A program made the position numbers and the translations under genes. Positions 43,500 to 51,336 of a DNA stretch of 64,000 nt are shown piece after piece. Within the stretch, counting starts at the first letter, position 1. Every line of letters begins with the position of its first letter. Source of the stretch: CAXXOK01 sp963674895 (lineage in GTDB: Bacteria > Bacillota > Clostridia > Christensenellales > Aristaeellaceae); the NCBI GenBank assembly GCA_963674895.2, contig CAXXCY010000003.1, positions 868,001-932,000 on the forward strand, given 5' to 3'. Below the pieces are notes generated by a model. That model was not told the origin of the DNA, made no database searches, and saw only the letters and a list, made by a program, of their open reading frames with translations.

Positions 43500-43530
43500 A
43501 TACACCGTTGTGGCATTTACAACGGTGTAT
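43500..43530 (+). promoter_or_regulatory. Hairpin at the 5' end of the greA leader
   Basis: Perfect 12-bp stem ATACACCGTTGT / ACAACGGTGTAT with a 7-base loop, starting about ten bases after the predicted transcription start. There is no U-tract, so it is not a standard terminator. It may stabilise the mRNA or act in autoregulation. Confidence 0.6.
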
Positions 43531-43583
43531 ACTCTATTCTTCAAGGCAGCAGGATTGTCTGTGCCGTGAAAGGGGATTGTCGC

Positions 43584-44069
43584 ATGGCGGAACAAAAGGA
43601 AAAAAGAATTGTTCTGACCAAAGAAGGCCATAAGAAACTTGAGGCTGAATTGGATTATTACATCAGGGTACGGCGTAACGAAGTTGCGGAGCAGATTGCT
43701 ACGGCAAGAGGCTTTGGCGACCTAAGCGAAAACGCCGAATATGACGAGGCGAAAAACGAACAAAGCCGCATCGAAGCGCGGATTATCGAAATGGAGAATA
43801 TCCTGCGCACATGCGAAATCGTCGACGACAATGATATAAGCACCAATGCCGTCAACGTCGGCACGGCAGTCAAGGTGAAAAACGTGGATCTCAATAAAGA
43901 GCTCGTGTATACGATCGTCGGCGCCAACGAAACCAACCACCGCGAGATGAAAATCAGCTCCGAAAGCCCGATCGGTTCGATGCTGATGGGAAAAAAGGTT
44001 GGGCAGCAGGTAGCCGTAGAAACGCCGGGCGGCGTTTTAAAGCTGAAAATTCTGCAAATCACCAAATAG
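43584..44069 (+). CDS. greA: Transcription elongation factor GreA
   Basis: The 161-residue protein has the usual GreA length and layout. The coiled coil (about 10-80) carries ARGFGDLSENAEYDEAKNEQ with the acidic tip residues used to stimulate RNA cleavage by stalled polymerase. The C-terminal FKBP-like domain contains ISSESPIGSMLMGKKVGQQV. MAEQKEK at 43584 is chosen because AAAGGGG lies seven to eight bases upstream; the ORF extends to 43566. It is followed by lysS, the common Clostridia arrangement. Confidence 0.95.
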   Translation: MAEQKEKRIVLTKEGHKKLEAELDYYIRVRRNEVAEQIATARGFGDLSENAEYDEAKNEQSRIEARIIEMENILRTCEIVDDNDISTNAVNVGTAVKVKNVDLNKELVYTIVGANETNHREMKISSESPIGSMLMGKKVGQQVAVETPGGVLKLKILQITK

Positions 44070-44100
44070 ATTTCGTTCCGTCTCCGAAAGGATGAACACG

Positions 44101-45603
44101 ATGACTCCCGATATACAAAGCCCCGGCCCGCAGCCGCTTACCGATACACAGCTCAGCGAACAGGAAGCCCTTCGCCGGGAAAAGCTCGCGGCGCTGATCA
44201 GCGAAGGCAACAGCCCTTATTCCATCACACATTTTAACGTCACCAAAACAAGCCGGGAGATTCTCTCGGCTTTTGACCGACTTGAGGGAGGCGCCGCTAC
44301 CATTGCGGGTCGCATGGTAAGCAAGCGCGTTATGGGGAAGGCGGCGTTCGCCAATATTCTGGATTCGGAGGGCTCGCTGCAGATTTACGTGCGGCGCGAC
44401 GACGTCGGCGACGACGCGTATCAGATGTTCAAGGCGTTTGATATCGGCGACGTCATCGGCGTTCAGGGCACTGTATTCCGTACGCAGAAAGGCGAAATCA
44501 GCCTGCACGTGACCGGCCTGACGCTGCTTGCGAAAAGCCTGAAGGTTCTGCCCGAGAAGTACCATGGGCTGAAGGATCCCGACCTCAGATACCGGCAGCG
44601 GTATCTGGATATGATCGTCAATCCCGAAGTGCGCGATACGTTCATCAAGCGCACCCAGATCCTCAAGTCCGTTCGGGAGTTCCTGGACGCCCGGGGCTTT
44701 GTCGAGGTGGATACGCCCGTGCTGCAGACGCTGGAAATCGGCGCCGCGGCGCGCACGTTCAAAACCCATCTCAACGCGCTGGATATCGATATGTTCCTCC
44801 GCATTGAAACGGAGCTGTATTTGAAGCGCCTGATCGTCGGCGGGTTTGACAAGGTATACGAGGTCGGGCGGCTGTTCCGCAACGAAGGGATGGACGCCAC
44901 GCACAACCCGGAGTTTACAAGCGTGGAAACCTACCAGGCGTTTGTGAACTATCACACCGTGATGGAAATGGTAGAGCAGCTCTTCGCGTTTGTGGCGATG
45001 AAGGTCTGCGGCACGACCCTCGTCCCCTATCAGGGGCAGGAAATCGAGCTCAAGGCGCCCTGGAAGCGCGTAACGATGGCCGACGCGGTGGAACAGGCGT
45101 GCGGCGCGCGCTATGCCGGCTGGGCGACGGACGAGGAAGCCAGGGCGGCCGTAAACGCGTTGGACGTTCCCTGCGAGAAAAGCTGGAAACGCGGCGACTG
45201 CCTGGCGGCGCTGTTTGACGTGTATGTCGAAAGCACACTGATTCAGCCGACCTTTATTACCGACTATCCCGTTGATATCTCGCCGCTGGCGAAGCGCAAG
45301 CCGGAAAATCCCGATTTGACGGAACGGTTCGAGTTTTTCATCAACGGCCACGAGATGGGCAACGCCTTCTCCGAGCTCAACGATCCTCTGGACCAGCGCA
45401 AGCGCTTTGAGGAACAGGTGCGGGTCCGCCAGGCCGAGGGCATTCATGCCGAGGTGGACGAGGATTATCTAAACGCTTTGGAGCTCGGCATGCCGCCGAC
45501 CGGCGGGCTGGGTTTCGGAATCGACCGTATGGTGATGCTGTTCACCGATCATTCGTCCATCCGCGACGTGCTCCTGTTCCCGACGATGAAACCTCTGAAA
45601 TGA
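44101..45603 (+). CDS. lysS: Lysyl-tRNA synthetase, class II
   Basis: The 500-residue enzyme has an N-terminal OB-fold anticodon-binding domain (about 55-160) and a class II catalytic core: motif 1 region FLDARGFVEVDTPVLQ, motif 2 RNEGMDATHNPEFTSVE and motif 3 GGLGFGIDRMVMLFT. It charges tRNA-Lys with lysine. ATG at 44101 has AAAGG about nine bases upstream; ATG at 44092 abuts that site. Full length, no oddities. It is probably cotranscribed with greA. Confidence 0.95.
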   Translation: MTPDIQSPGPQPLTDTQLSEQEALRREKLAALISEGNSPYSITHFNVTKTSREILSAFDRLEGGAATIAGRMVSKRVMGKAAFANILDSEGSLQIYVRRDDVGDDAYQMFKAFDIGDVIGVQGTVFRTQKGEISLHVTGLTLLAKSLKVLPEKYHGLKDPDLRYRQRYLDMIVNPEVRDTFIKRTQILKSVREFLDARGFVEVDTPVLQTLEIGAAARTFKTHLNALDIDMFLRIETELYLKRLIVGGFDKVYEVGRLFRNEGMDATHNPEFTSVETYQAFVNYHTVMEMVEQLFAFVAMKVCGTTLVPYQGQEIELKAPWKRVTMADAVEQACGARYAGWATDEEARAAVNALDVPCEKSWKRGDCLAALFDVYVESTLIQPTFITDYPVDISPLAKRKPENPDLTERFEFFINGHEMGNAFSELNDPLDQRKRFEEQVRVRQAEGIHAEVDEDYLNALELGMPPTGGLGFGIDRMVMLFTDHSSIRDVLLFPTMKPLK

Positions 45604-45634
45604 CGACGAATAGGATAGCTGCAGGGGGAGCCCC

Positions 45635-46264
45635 ATGAGTTTTCAAATGCCCATTACCAAGCGCAAAATCAACCACCATTTCCAGTACGCCGTTTGGATG
45701 TATCTCGTGCTGGCGGCATTGGCGCTGTTTGGCTGGAATTTACTCTACACCACCACGCGCTACCGCCCGCCGGAAAACAAGCAGATCGAGTTTTACGTGC
45801 AGGCAAACGCCGCAAGCGAGGAGCTTTTAAACGGTCTTGCGGAACGCATCCATACAGAAATCATGCCCGAAATGGAATTGGTCACGTCAACCGCGATCAC
45901 CGTCAGCGATGATTACTACGGCGATATGCAGCTGACCGTGTGGATCAGCGCCGCGCAGGGCGACGTCTACCTGATATCCAAGGAGTACTTCGAGCGGTTT
46001 GCCGCGAGCGGCGCGTTCATGGACCTGCAGCCGCTGATTGACGGCGGGCAGCTGGACGCCGATGGGCTTTCCCTGACCGGCGGAACGATATGGCAGACCG
46101 ATTTGAACGTACGCGGCCTGTACGGCATACCGGCGGACGATTTACCCGGCTTTGCCGATTATCTGGTCGATACAAAGGACAAATACCTTTGTATTCTGTA
46201 CAACAACGGCAACGACGCATATTCCGTTATGTTCCTGAACTATCTGCTTACGAATCTGCGGTAA
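45635..46264 (+). CDS. Membrane-anchored extracytoplasmic protein of unknown function
   Basis: The 209-residue protein has one N-terminal membrane helix (about 19-40) and an outside domain. IEFYVQANAASEELLNGLAERI and DVYLISKEYFERFAASGAFMDLQPLI resemble the first lobe of extracellular solute-binding proteins, including the DVYL hinge, but the second lobe is missing. It may be a truncated relative or a fold of its own. GGGGG lies upstream of the ATG. Its 3' end overlaps the convergent SCIFF maturase by 17 bases. Confidence 0.5.
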   Translation: MSFQMPITKRKINHHFQYAVWMYLVLAALALFGWNLLYTTTRYRPPENKQIEFYVQANAASEELLNGLAERIHTEIMPEMELVTSTAITVSDDYYGDMQLTVWISAAQGDVYLISKEYFERFAASGAFMDLQPLIDGGQLDADGLSLTGGTIWQTDLNVRGLYGIPADDLPGFADYLVDTKDKYLCILYNNGNDAYSVMFLNYLLTNLR

Positions 46265-47624
46265 TCCCGTCCTTGTGCTCCAATACGTAGATCGCCATCG
46301 CGCATTCCAGGCGCTTTTGCTCCAATTCGCATTCCATGTCGTACGGTTTTGCAATATCCCCGTTGAACGCGTGCGCATTGGCCGCGCAGCCTCCGCTGCA
46401 ATAGAAACGTGCCCAGCAACTGCGGCACTTTTCTTTTGCCAGCACATGATTGTTCTTAAAGTATGCCTGCTTTCCTTCGTCAAATGTTCCGTCAAGCACC
46501 GAGCCCATGCGCATATTGTCCCTGCCCACGAACTGGTGGCACGGATAAATGTCCCCGTCCGGCGTCACAGCGACGTATTCGTTGCCCGCGCCGCAGCCCG
46601 TAAGCCGCTTCTGCAGGCACGGGCCGCCGGTCAAATCCAGCATGAAATGGAAGAAATTGAACCAGCGCCCGTCCTGCCGGCACCTCAAATATTCCTTGCC
46701 CAGCCGTTCGTATTCGTCGAATATACGCGGCAAATCTTCCCGCCGCAGAGCGTAATCGTGCTTTGAATCGGTGACGACCGGCTCGATGGACAGCTGTTCG
46801 AAGCCCTCGTCGGCCAGGTGCAGCACATCGCTGGCAAAGTCGAGGTTATACCGCGTATAGGTGCCGCGGATATAATACTGCTGCTGTTTTCGAAGTTCCA
46901 CCAGTTTCTTTGCGCGATCGAGGATGAGATCGTAGCTGCCTTTGCCGTTGGCCGTGGGCCGCATCCTGTCGTGCACTTCCCTGCGTCCGTCAATGGAGAT
47001 GACGACGTTGTCCATCTCGCGGTTGAGAAAATCCATCATCTCGTCGTTCAGGTTCACGCCGTTGGTGGTCGTGGTAAACTTGAATCGCTTATGATGATTG
47101 GTTTCCAGCTCGCGGCCGTAGGCTACGATCTCCCGGACGGCCGGGAAGTTGAGCAGCGGTTCGCCGCCGAAAAAATCCACTTCGAGATAATATCGGTTCC
47201 CGCTTTTTAGAACGAGCCAATCCAGCGCCTTTTTGCCGATTTCAGGCGGCATCAGCGCCCTGCTGCGCGTATGGTATTCCCCGGCGTCCGCGAAACAGTA
47301 CCTGCAGCGCAGGTTGCAGTCGTGGGCCGCGTGCAGGCACATCGCCTTGACGATACCGGCGGTGTTGATCTTAATATCCGGCTCGCCGTCTGGCGAAAAA
47401 AGAGCTCCGGTATCGATCATCTCCCGCAGTTCCGCTACGGCTTCGGCGGCCTGCGCTGCGCCATAGTCCTCTTTCAGCGCGTCTAAGATATCCGCGTCGG
47501 AAGCCTGCGGGCGCACAAGCAGGAACGACAGCGCGTCGTACGCGATGGGGTCCAGCGCATACACTCCCCCGCTGCCGACGTCCAGCGCGACCGCCTGCCC
47601 CAGCGCTTTGAAACAATGAACCAA
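46248..47624 (-). CDS. SCIFF peptide maturase (radical SAM, SPASM domain)
   Basis: The 458-residue enzyme has the radical-SAM cluster motif HDCNLRCRYCF (Cys103, Cys107, Cys110). The SPASM region holds auxiliary cluster cysteines at LTGCGAGNEY, DIYPCHQF and EKCRSCWARFYCSGGC. It forms thioether links in the six-cysteine peptide encoded just upstream (ranthipeptide family). The TTG start at 47624 is chosen: AGGAGG lies six bases upstream, and it yields MVHCFKALGQ, matching the usual N-terminus. The longer ORF to 47675 runs through the terminator hairpin. Confidence 0.92.
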   Translation of the reverse strand: MVHCFKALGQAVALDVGSGGVYALDPIAYDALSFLLVRPQASDADILDALKEDYGAAQAAEAVAELREMIDTGALFSPDGEPDIKINTAGIVKAMCLHAAHDCNLRCRYCFADAGEYHTRSRALMPPEIGKKALDWLVLKSGNRYYLEVDFFGGEPLLNFPAVREIVAYGRELETNHHKRFKFTTTTNGVNLNDEMMDFLNREMDNVVISIDGRREVHDRMRPTANGKGSYDLILDRAKKLVELRKQQQYYIRGTYTRYNLDFASDVLHLADEGFEQLSIEPVVTDSKHDYALRREDLPRIFDEYERLGKEYLRCRQDGRWFNFFHFMLDLTGGPCLQKRLTGCGAGNEYVAVTPDGDIYPCHQFVGRDNMRMGSVLDGTFDEGKQAYFKNNHVLAKEKCRSCWARFYCSGGCAANAHAFNGDIAKPYDMECELEQKRLECAMAIYVLEHKDGITADS

Positions 47625-47640
47625 TGGTTTCCTCCTGCGT

Positions 47641-47672
47641 TTAAAAACCGCGGCTTCTGTATCGCCGCGGTT
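47641..47672 (-). terminator. Terminator/attenuator between SCIFF peptide and maturase genes
   Basis: 9-bp stem AACCGCGGC / GCCGCGGTT with a 9-base loop, followed on the minus strand by TTTTTAA. The maturase ribosome site begins a few bases later, so the maturase is made only by read-through. Confidence 0.75.
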
Positions 47673-47696
47673 CAATCTTGATAAACGGTTGTGGGC

Positions 47697-47891
47697 TTAT
47701 CGGCTGGCCGTGCGGTTCGTTTTCCCGTCGCGTCCGGCCAGAAGCTCCTGCTCCTTCTTGGCGCAGCTCTGGTTGGCGACCGTACAGCTGGTTTTGCACG
47801 CGCTCTGGCAGGAGCTTTGGCATTCGCCGCAGCCGCCGGTTTTCAGCGTTTCCTGCAGTCTCGGCTGTGAAATGGCTTGAAAATGTTTCAT
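47697..47891 (-). CDS. SCIFF (six-cysteine) ranthipeptide precursor
   Basis: The 64-residue peptide begins MKHFQAISQPRLQETLKTGG and has cysteines at 21, 24, 28, 32, 36 and 43, the SCIFF pattern. After the last cysteine it carries 21 extra polar residues (AKKEQELLAGRDGKTNRTAS...), whereas SCIFF peptides usually end near residue 46. GGAGG lies eight bases before the ATG at 47891. It is modified by the adjacent radical-SAM enzyme and is the gene after yajC. The role of mature SCIFF is unsettled; quorum-type signalling has been proposed for ranthipeptides. Confidence 0.92.
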   Translation of the reverse strand: MKHFQAISQPRLQETLKTGGCGECQSSCQSACKTSCTVANQSCAKKEQELLAGRDGKTNRTASR

Positions 47892-47928
47892 CTTGTTCGC
47901 CTCCATGTGATTTCGCCGAAATGGAACG

Positions 47929-48294
47929 TCAGTTCAAGACTTCGGTATCATTTTCCACGGGCACGTCTTCCACCTGGCGAATAGCCCAGCGCGCCATCAT
48001 GAGTTTCACGTTGTCCTTGCCTACGGTCAGCTCGATGGTCTCATCCTGAATCGCCGTAATCGTGCCGAAGATGCCGCCGATGGTGGAAATTCTGTCTCCA
48101 ACCTTCAGCGCTGCGAGCATCGATTTGACCTTCTTGTCCTTTTTCCGCTGCGGCCGGATCAGCAGGAAATAGAACACCGCGAACATCAGAACCATGGGCA
48201 GCAGCAGCCCCAATAGGCTGCCTCCCGCGGTCGCATCTTCGCCGGTTGTGGCGGCGGCTTCAAGTCCCATCAAGAGTTGCGTTATGCTTATCAT
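47929..48294 (-). CDS. yajC: Preprotein translocase auxiliary subunit YajC
   Basis: The 121-residue protein has one membrane helix (about 27-47) ending in the YajC signature FYFLLIRPQRKKDKKVKSML. The SH3-like cytoplasmic domain VGDRISTIGGIFGTITAI follows. It associates with SecDF. MISITQ at 48294 is taken as the start; the ORF begins at 48318, within AAAGGAG. It is the first gene of the yajC-SCIFF-maturase operon. Confidence 0.92.
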   Translation of the reverse strand: MISITQLLMGLEAAATTGEDATAGGSLLGLLLPMVLMFAVFYFLLIRPQRKKDKKVKSMLAALKVGDRISTIGGIFGTITAIQDETIELTVGKDNVKLMMARWAIRQVEDVPVENDTEVLN

Positions 48295-48339
48295 CGTAAA
48301 TTTGGCTCCTTTCAACATTACCTGTCATATCAGTGGTTT

Positions 48340-48368
48340 ATTATATCAAAGCCTTGCGCAAATAGCAA
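48340..48368 (-). promoter_or_regulatory. Promoter of the yajC-SCIFF operon
   Basis: On the minus strand: TTGCTA (48368-48363), a 17-base spacer and TATAAT (48345-48340). Confidence 0.75.
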
Positions 48369-48404
48369 GCGCCGTACCTTTGCCGTTTGTAAACAAGTTT
48401 ATAC

Positions 48405-48434
48405 AAAAACGGCGCATTCATACGAATGTCGCCG
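48405..48434 (-). terminator. Terminator of the tRNA array
   Basis: Minus-strand stem CGGCG(A)CATTC / GAATGCGCCG with a GTAT loop and one bulge, then TTTTTG, just after tRNA-Cys. Confidence 0.75.
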
Positions 48435-48468
48435 CTTCTGCGTACCAGCTTTGTGAGAGCCAACCAAT

Positions 48469-48543
48469 TGGAGGTGCCACCCGGATTCGAACCGGGGGAT
48501 AAAGGTTTTGCAGACCTTGGCCTTACCACTTGGCTATGGCACC
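48469..48543 (-). tRNA. tRNA-Cys (GCA)
   Basis: The minus strand begins GGTGCCATAGCC and ends GGCACCT-CCA. The anticodon loop CTGCAAA gives GCA. 75 bases, CCA encoded; last of the five-gene array. Confidence 0.95.
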
Positions 48544-48549
48544 GGGGGA

Positions 48550-48624
48550 TGGAGCGGTAGACGAGATTCGGACTCGCGACATCCACCTTGGCAAGGTGGC
48601 ACTCTACCACTGAGCTACTACCGC
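48550..48624 (-). tRNA. tRNA-Gly (GCC)
   Basis: The minus strand begins GCGGTAGTAGCTCAG and ends CTACCGCT-CCA. The anticodon loop TTGCCAA gives GCC. 75 bases. Confidence 0.95.
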
Positions 48625-48631
48625 ATCCTTA

Positions 48632-48707
48632 TGGTGCCTTGGGGCGGAATCGAACCACCGACACGTAGATTTTCAGTCTACTGCTCTACCGACTGAGCTA
48701 CCAAGGC
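48632..48707 (-). tRNA. tRNA-Phe (GAA)
   Basis: The minus strand begins GCCTTGGTAGCTCAG and ends CCAAGGCA-CCA. The anticodon loop CTGAAAA gives GAA. 76 bases. Confidence 0.95.
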
Positions 48708-48711
48708 GTAA

Positions 48712-48788
48712 TGGCGACCAAGAAGGGGCTCGAACCCTCGACCTCCAGCGTGACAGGCTGGCATTCTAACCAACTGAACTACTTGGCC
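48712..48788 (-). tRNA. tRNA-Asp (GTC)
   Basis: The minus strand begins GGCCAAGTAGTTCAG and ends CTTGGTCG-CCA (one G-T pair in the acceptor stem). The anticodon loop CTGTCAC gives GTC. 77 bases. Confidence 0.95.
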
Positions 48789-48806
48789 GTACGTAAGTCG
48801 CCGGAA

Positions 48807-48882
48807 TGGTGGGAACAACAGGGCTCGAACCTGTGACCCCTTGCTTGTAAGGCAAGTGCTCTCCCAACTGAGCTATGCTCCC
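48807..48882 (-). tRNA. tRNA-Val (TAC)
   Basis: The minus strand begins GGGAGCATAGCTCAG and ends with an encoded CCA. The anticodon loop CTTACAA gives TAC. 76 bases; first gene of the array. Confidence 0.95.
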
Positions 48883-48938
48883 GGGGCATAAGTTCCTGAT
48901 GCTCCACTGCCGCAAAGCACGAGGCGGCGACGGATAAT

Positions 48939-48967
48939 ATCTTACCTTGCTTCCCTATTTTTGTCAA
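48939..48967 (-). promoter_or_regulatory. Strong promoter of the Val-Asp-Phe-Gly-Cys tRNA array
   Basis: On the minus strand: TTGACA (48967-48962), a 17-base spacer and TAAGAT (48944-48939), about 57 bases before tRNA-Val. Confidence 0.85.
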
Positions 48968-49009
48968 GGAATAAATCAAGGATTTCAGAAAATCTCCCGT
49001 AAGAAAAAA

Positions 49010-50221
49010 CTACGCCCTTTTTCCCTTGTTCCGTTCCCGAAAAATCTTCGCGGCGGCGTCCAAAACGCGGTCCGCAAGTTCCCGTTTGTCCATTTTCTCA
49101 TAGGGTGTTTCCGAGCCCTGCGTAATCAGTACGGCGATGTTGGTATCCGTACCGAAGCCCGCGCCGTCCTGCGTGATATCGTTAGCAACCACGACGTCCA
49201 GGTTTTTCCGTTTAAGCTTTTCGCGGGCATTGGCGGCCATATTCTCGGTCTCCGCGGCAAACCCGACCAGAACCTGCGTCCCGGTTTTCTGTTCCCCCAC
49301 GGCTTTCGCCACGTCGGGATTGGGGATCATCTCCAGCGTAATGGACCGGTCGTCCTTCTTGACCTTCTGCTCGCTCTGGCGCGCAAACCGGTAGTCCGAC
49401 GGCGCCGCCGCCTGCACTACGATATCGAAATCACGCGCCCTTGCAAGCATCGCCCGGTACAGTTCCTCCGTCGTTTCGATCGGAACCAGTTCCACGCCTT
49501 CGGGTTTTTCAAGCGCAGTCGGCCCGGAGATCAGGGTCACCTCCGCGCCGCGGTCCCTTGCCGCTCCCGCGACGGCGTACCCCATCTTTCCCGTTGAAGG
49601 ATTGGAAATGAAGCGTACGGGGTCGAACTTCTCGCGCGTCGCGCCCGCCGTGACCAGCACGCGCAGGCCCTTCAGGTCGCTTTGAATCGCTAAAATCTTT
49701 TGAATTTCTTCTAAAATCGCTTCTGGCTCCGGCATCCGCCCTTCGCCGATTTCGCCGCAGGCGAGCGATCCGCTGTCGGGAGACAGTACCCGCACGCCGC
49801 GCTCTTTGAGCGTGCGGATGTTTTCCTGCGTGGCTTTTGCCTGCCACATGACGGTGTTCATCGCCGGAACCGCCAGCACGGGCGCCCTGGTGGCGAGCAA
49901 AGTGGTGGAGAGCATATCATCCGCAACGCCGTGCGCCATCTTTGCGAGGATGTTCGCGGTAGCCGGCGCGACGACAATCAGATCGGCTTTGCGCGCCAGC
50001 GCAATATGCCCGATCTCCCACGAGCGCTCCCGCCTGAACGTATCGGTTGTGACGGGGTTTTGGCTGATGGTTTCGAATGTCAGGGGCGTGATGAATTCCC
50101 GGGCGTTTTTCGTCATAATCACGTCAACGTTCACGCCCAGTTTTTTCAGCATCGAGACCAGGGAAACGGTTTTGTAAGCCGCGATGCCGCCGGTAACCCC
50201 CACAACGACGTTCGCGCGCAT
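49010..50221 (-). CDS. coaBC: Bifunctional phosphopantothenoylcysteine decarboxylase / phosphopantothenate-cysteine ligase
   Basis: The 403-residue fusion has an N-terminal CoaC flavoprotein (about 1-185: VVVGVTGGIAAYKTVSLVSML, the PAMNTVMW substrate clamp and an acid/base histidine in IGHIALARKAD). The C-terminal CoaB ligase (about 190-400) contains VLVTAGATREKFDPVRFISNPSTGKMG. It makes 4'-phosphopantetheine for coenzyme A. It starts one base after the rpoZ stop and is last in the yicC-remA-gmk-rpoZ-coaBC operon. Confidence 0.95.
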   Translation of the reverse strand: MRANVVVGVTGGIAAYKTVSLVSMLKKLGVNVDVIMTKNAREFITPLTFETISQNPVTTDTFRRERSWEIGHIALARKADLIVVAPATANILAKMAHGVADDMLSTTLLATRAPVLAVPAMNTVMWQAKATQENIRTLKERGVRVLSPDSGSLACGEIGEGRMPEPEAILEEIQKILAIQSDLKGLRVLVTAGATREKFDPVRFISNPSTGKMGYAVAGAARDRGAEVTLISGPTALEKPEGVELVPIETTEELYRAMLARARDFDIVVQAAAPSDYRFARQSEQKVKKDDRSITLEMIPNPDVAKAVGEQKTGTQVLVGFAAETENMAANAREKLKRKNLDVVVANDITQDGAGFGTDTNIAVLITQGSETPYEKMDKRELADRVLDAAAKIFRERNKGKRA

Positions 50222-50222
50222 A

Positions 50223-50429
50223 TTATTCGCCGTCCGGACGGATATAGGTTAAAAGCCCGCGGTTGATCTCGTCTACCGCGATGTGCAGCGGTTTCATGTC
50301 CTTGTCGTCAATCAGGGGCTGCGCGCCGCCCAGCAGCTGCCTGGCCCGCTTGCTGGCTTCGATCACCAACGTGTAGCGGCTGTCCGCCTTTTCGGATAAT
50401 TCGACGATCGTCGGTTTAATGATGGCCAT
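50223..50429 (-). CDS. rpoZ: RNA polymerase omega subunit
   Basis: The 68-residue protein has the omega core SRYTLVIEASKRARQLLGG and the late KPLHIAVDEINRGLLTY segment. It aids RNA polymerase assembly. It lies 12 bases after gmk and one base before coaBC, the standard operon order. Confidence 0.93.
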   Translation of the reverse strand: MAIIKPTIVELSEKADSRYTLVIEASKRARQLLGGAQPLIDDKDMKPLHIAVDEINRGLLTYIRPDGE

Positions 50430-50441
50430 GGGTAATCCTCC

Positions 50442-51053
50442 TCAATCTTCCTCTATCGTTGGCAAAAATCGAATGGTCCTGAGTTTCTCGGCGTTCACGA
50501 TGCAGGAAAGCTTTTCGTATGCCTGTTCCACCTCATCGTTGATGAGCACATATTGGTAGAGGTCCAGCTTCTGCATCTCCGCATGCGCGTTTCGAAGCCT
50601 GCGCTCGATCTCCTCGGGCTGCTCGGCGTTGCGCCTTTCCAGCCTTTTACGAAGCTCCCGGTAGCTCGGCGCGATCACGAATATGCTGACGTACTCCTGC
50701 GCCTTGCGCATCACGCTTATGGCGCCCTGCGAGTCGATATCCAGCAGCACATTTTGCTGCCGTTTGAGCCGATCGTCAACTTCCCGTTTCGGCGTGCCGT
50801 ACAAGTGCCCGTGCACGGTCGCGTATTCCAGCAGTTCGCCGTTTTCGATCATCCGCCGGAATTCCGGCTCGTTGATGAACCGGTAATCCACGCCGTCCGC
50901 CTCGCCTTCGCGCGGCCCGCGTGTGGTGACGCTGCAGGAAAACGCGAAGCTTGTATCCCGCTCCAGCAGCATCTTGCACAGCGTGCCCTTCCCCGCCCCG
51001 GACGGGCCGGAGATGATCAGCAACATTCCCTTGCGTTCAATCTGCATGCTCAT
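50442..51053 (-). CDS. gmk: Guanylate kinase
   Basis: The 203-residue enzyme has a P-loop ISGPSGAGKGTLCKML (residues 14-29). The GMP-binding region TTRGPREGEADGVDYRFI follows. It phosphorylates GMP to GDP. The start at 51053 lies one base after the remA stop and has GGAGGAG within remA; MQIERK at 51047 is an alternative. Full length. Confidence 0.95.
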   Translation of the reverse strand: MSMQIERKGMLLIISGPSGAGKGTLCKMLLERDTSFAFSCSVTTRGPREGEADGVDYRFINEPEFRRMIENGELLEYATVHGHLYGTPKREVDDRLKRQQNVLLDIDSQGAISVMRKAQEYVSIFVIAPSYRELRKRLERRNAEQPEEIERRLRNAHAEMQKLDLYQYVLINDEVEQAYEKLSCIVNAEKLRTIRFLPTIEED

Positions 51054-51054
51054 G

Positions 51055-51324
51055 TCAGGTTTGCTTCTCCTCCGCATGCGGTTCGTTCTCCCTGCTCGTT
51101 GCGCGGCTAGCGATCGTTTCCGGCTGAATGGCCGAGAGCACGACCTGATTGCTGCTCATCATGATCACGGCGCGGGTCCGCCTCCCCTGCGTAGCGTCCA
51201 ACAGCCGCCGGTCGTCCCGCGCTTCCTGGATGAGGCGCTTGACAGGCGCGCTGTCCGGGTTGACCACGGCGACGATGCGGTCCACGGCGATCATATTTCC
51301 GAAGCCTATGTTGATCAGCCTCAT
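51055..51324 (-). CDS. remA: RemA-family (DUF370) DNA-binding regulator
   Basis: The 89-residue protein begins INIGFGNMIAVDRIVAVV and has the RDDRRLLDATQGRRTRAVI centre of RemA/DUF370, a ring-forming DNA-binding protein that activates extracellular matrix genes in B. subtilis. Members sit between yicC/yloC and gmk throughout the Bacillota, as here. The C-terminal 15 residues (SRENEPHAEEKQT) are an extra polar tail. Confidence 0.93.
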   Translation of the reverse strand: MRLINIGFGNMIAVDRIVAVVNPDSAPVKRLIQEARDDRRLLDATQGRRTRAVIMMSSNQVVLSAIQPETIASRATSRENEPHAEEKQT

Positions 51325-51336
51325 CGGGCAAACCCC

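Noticed and set aside
44059..45447. 462-codon minus-strand open frame
   Set aside because: Antisense shadow of lysS; no family resemblance and no initiation signal.
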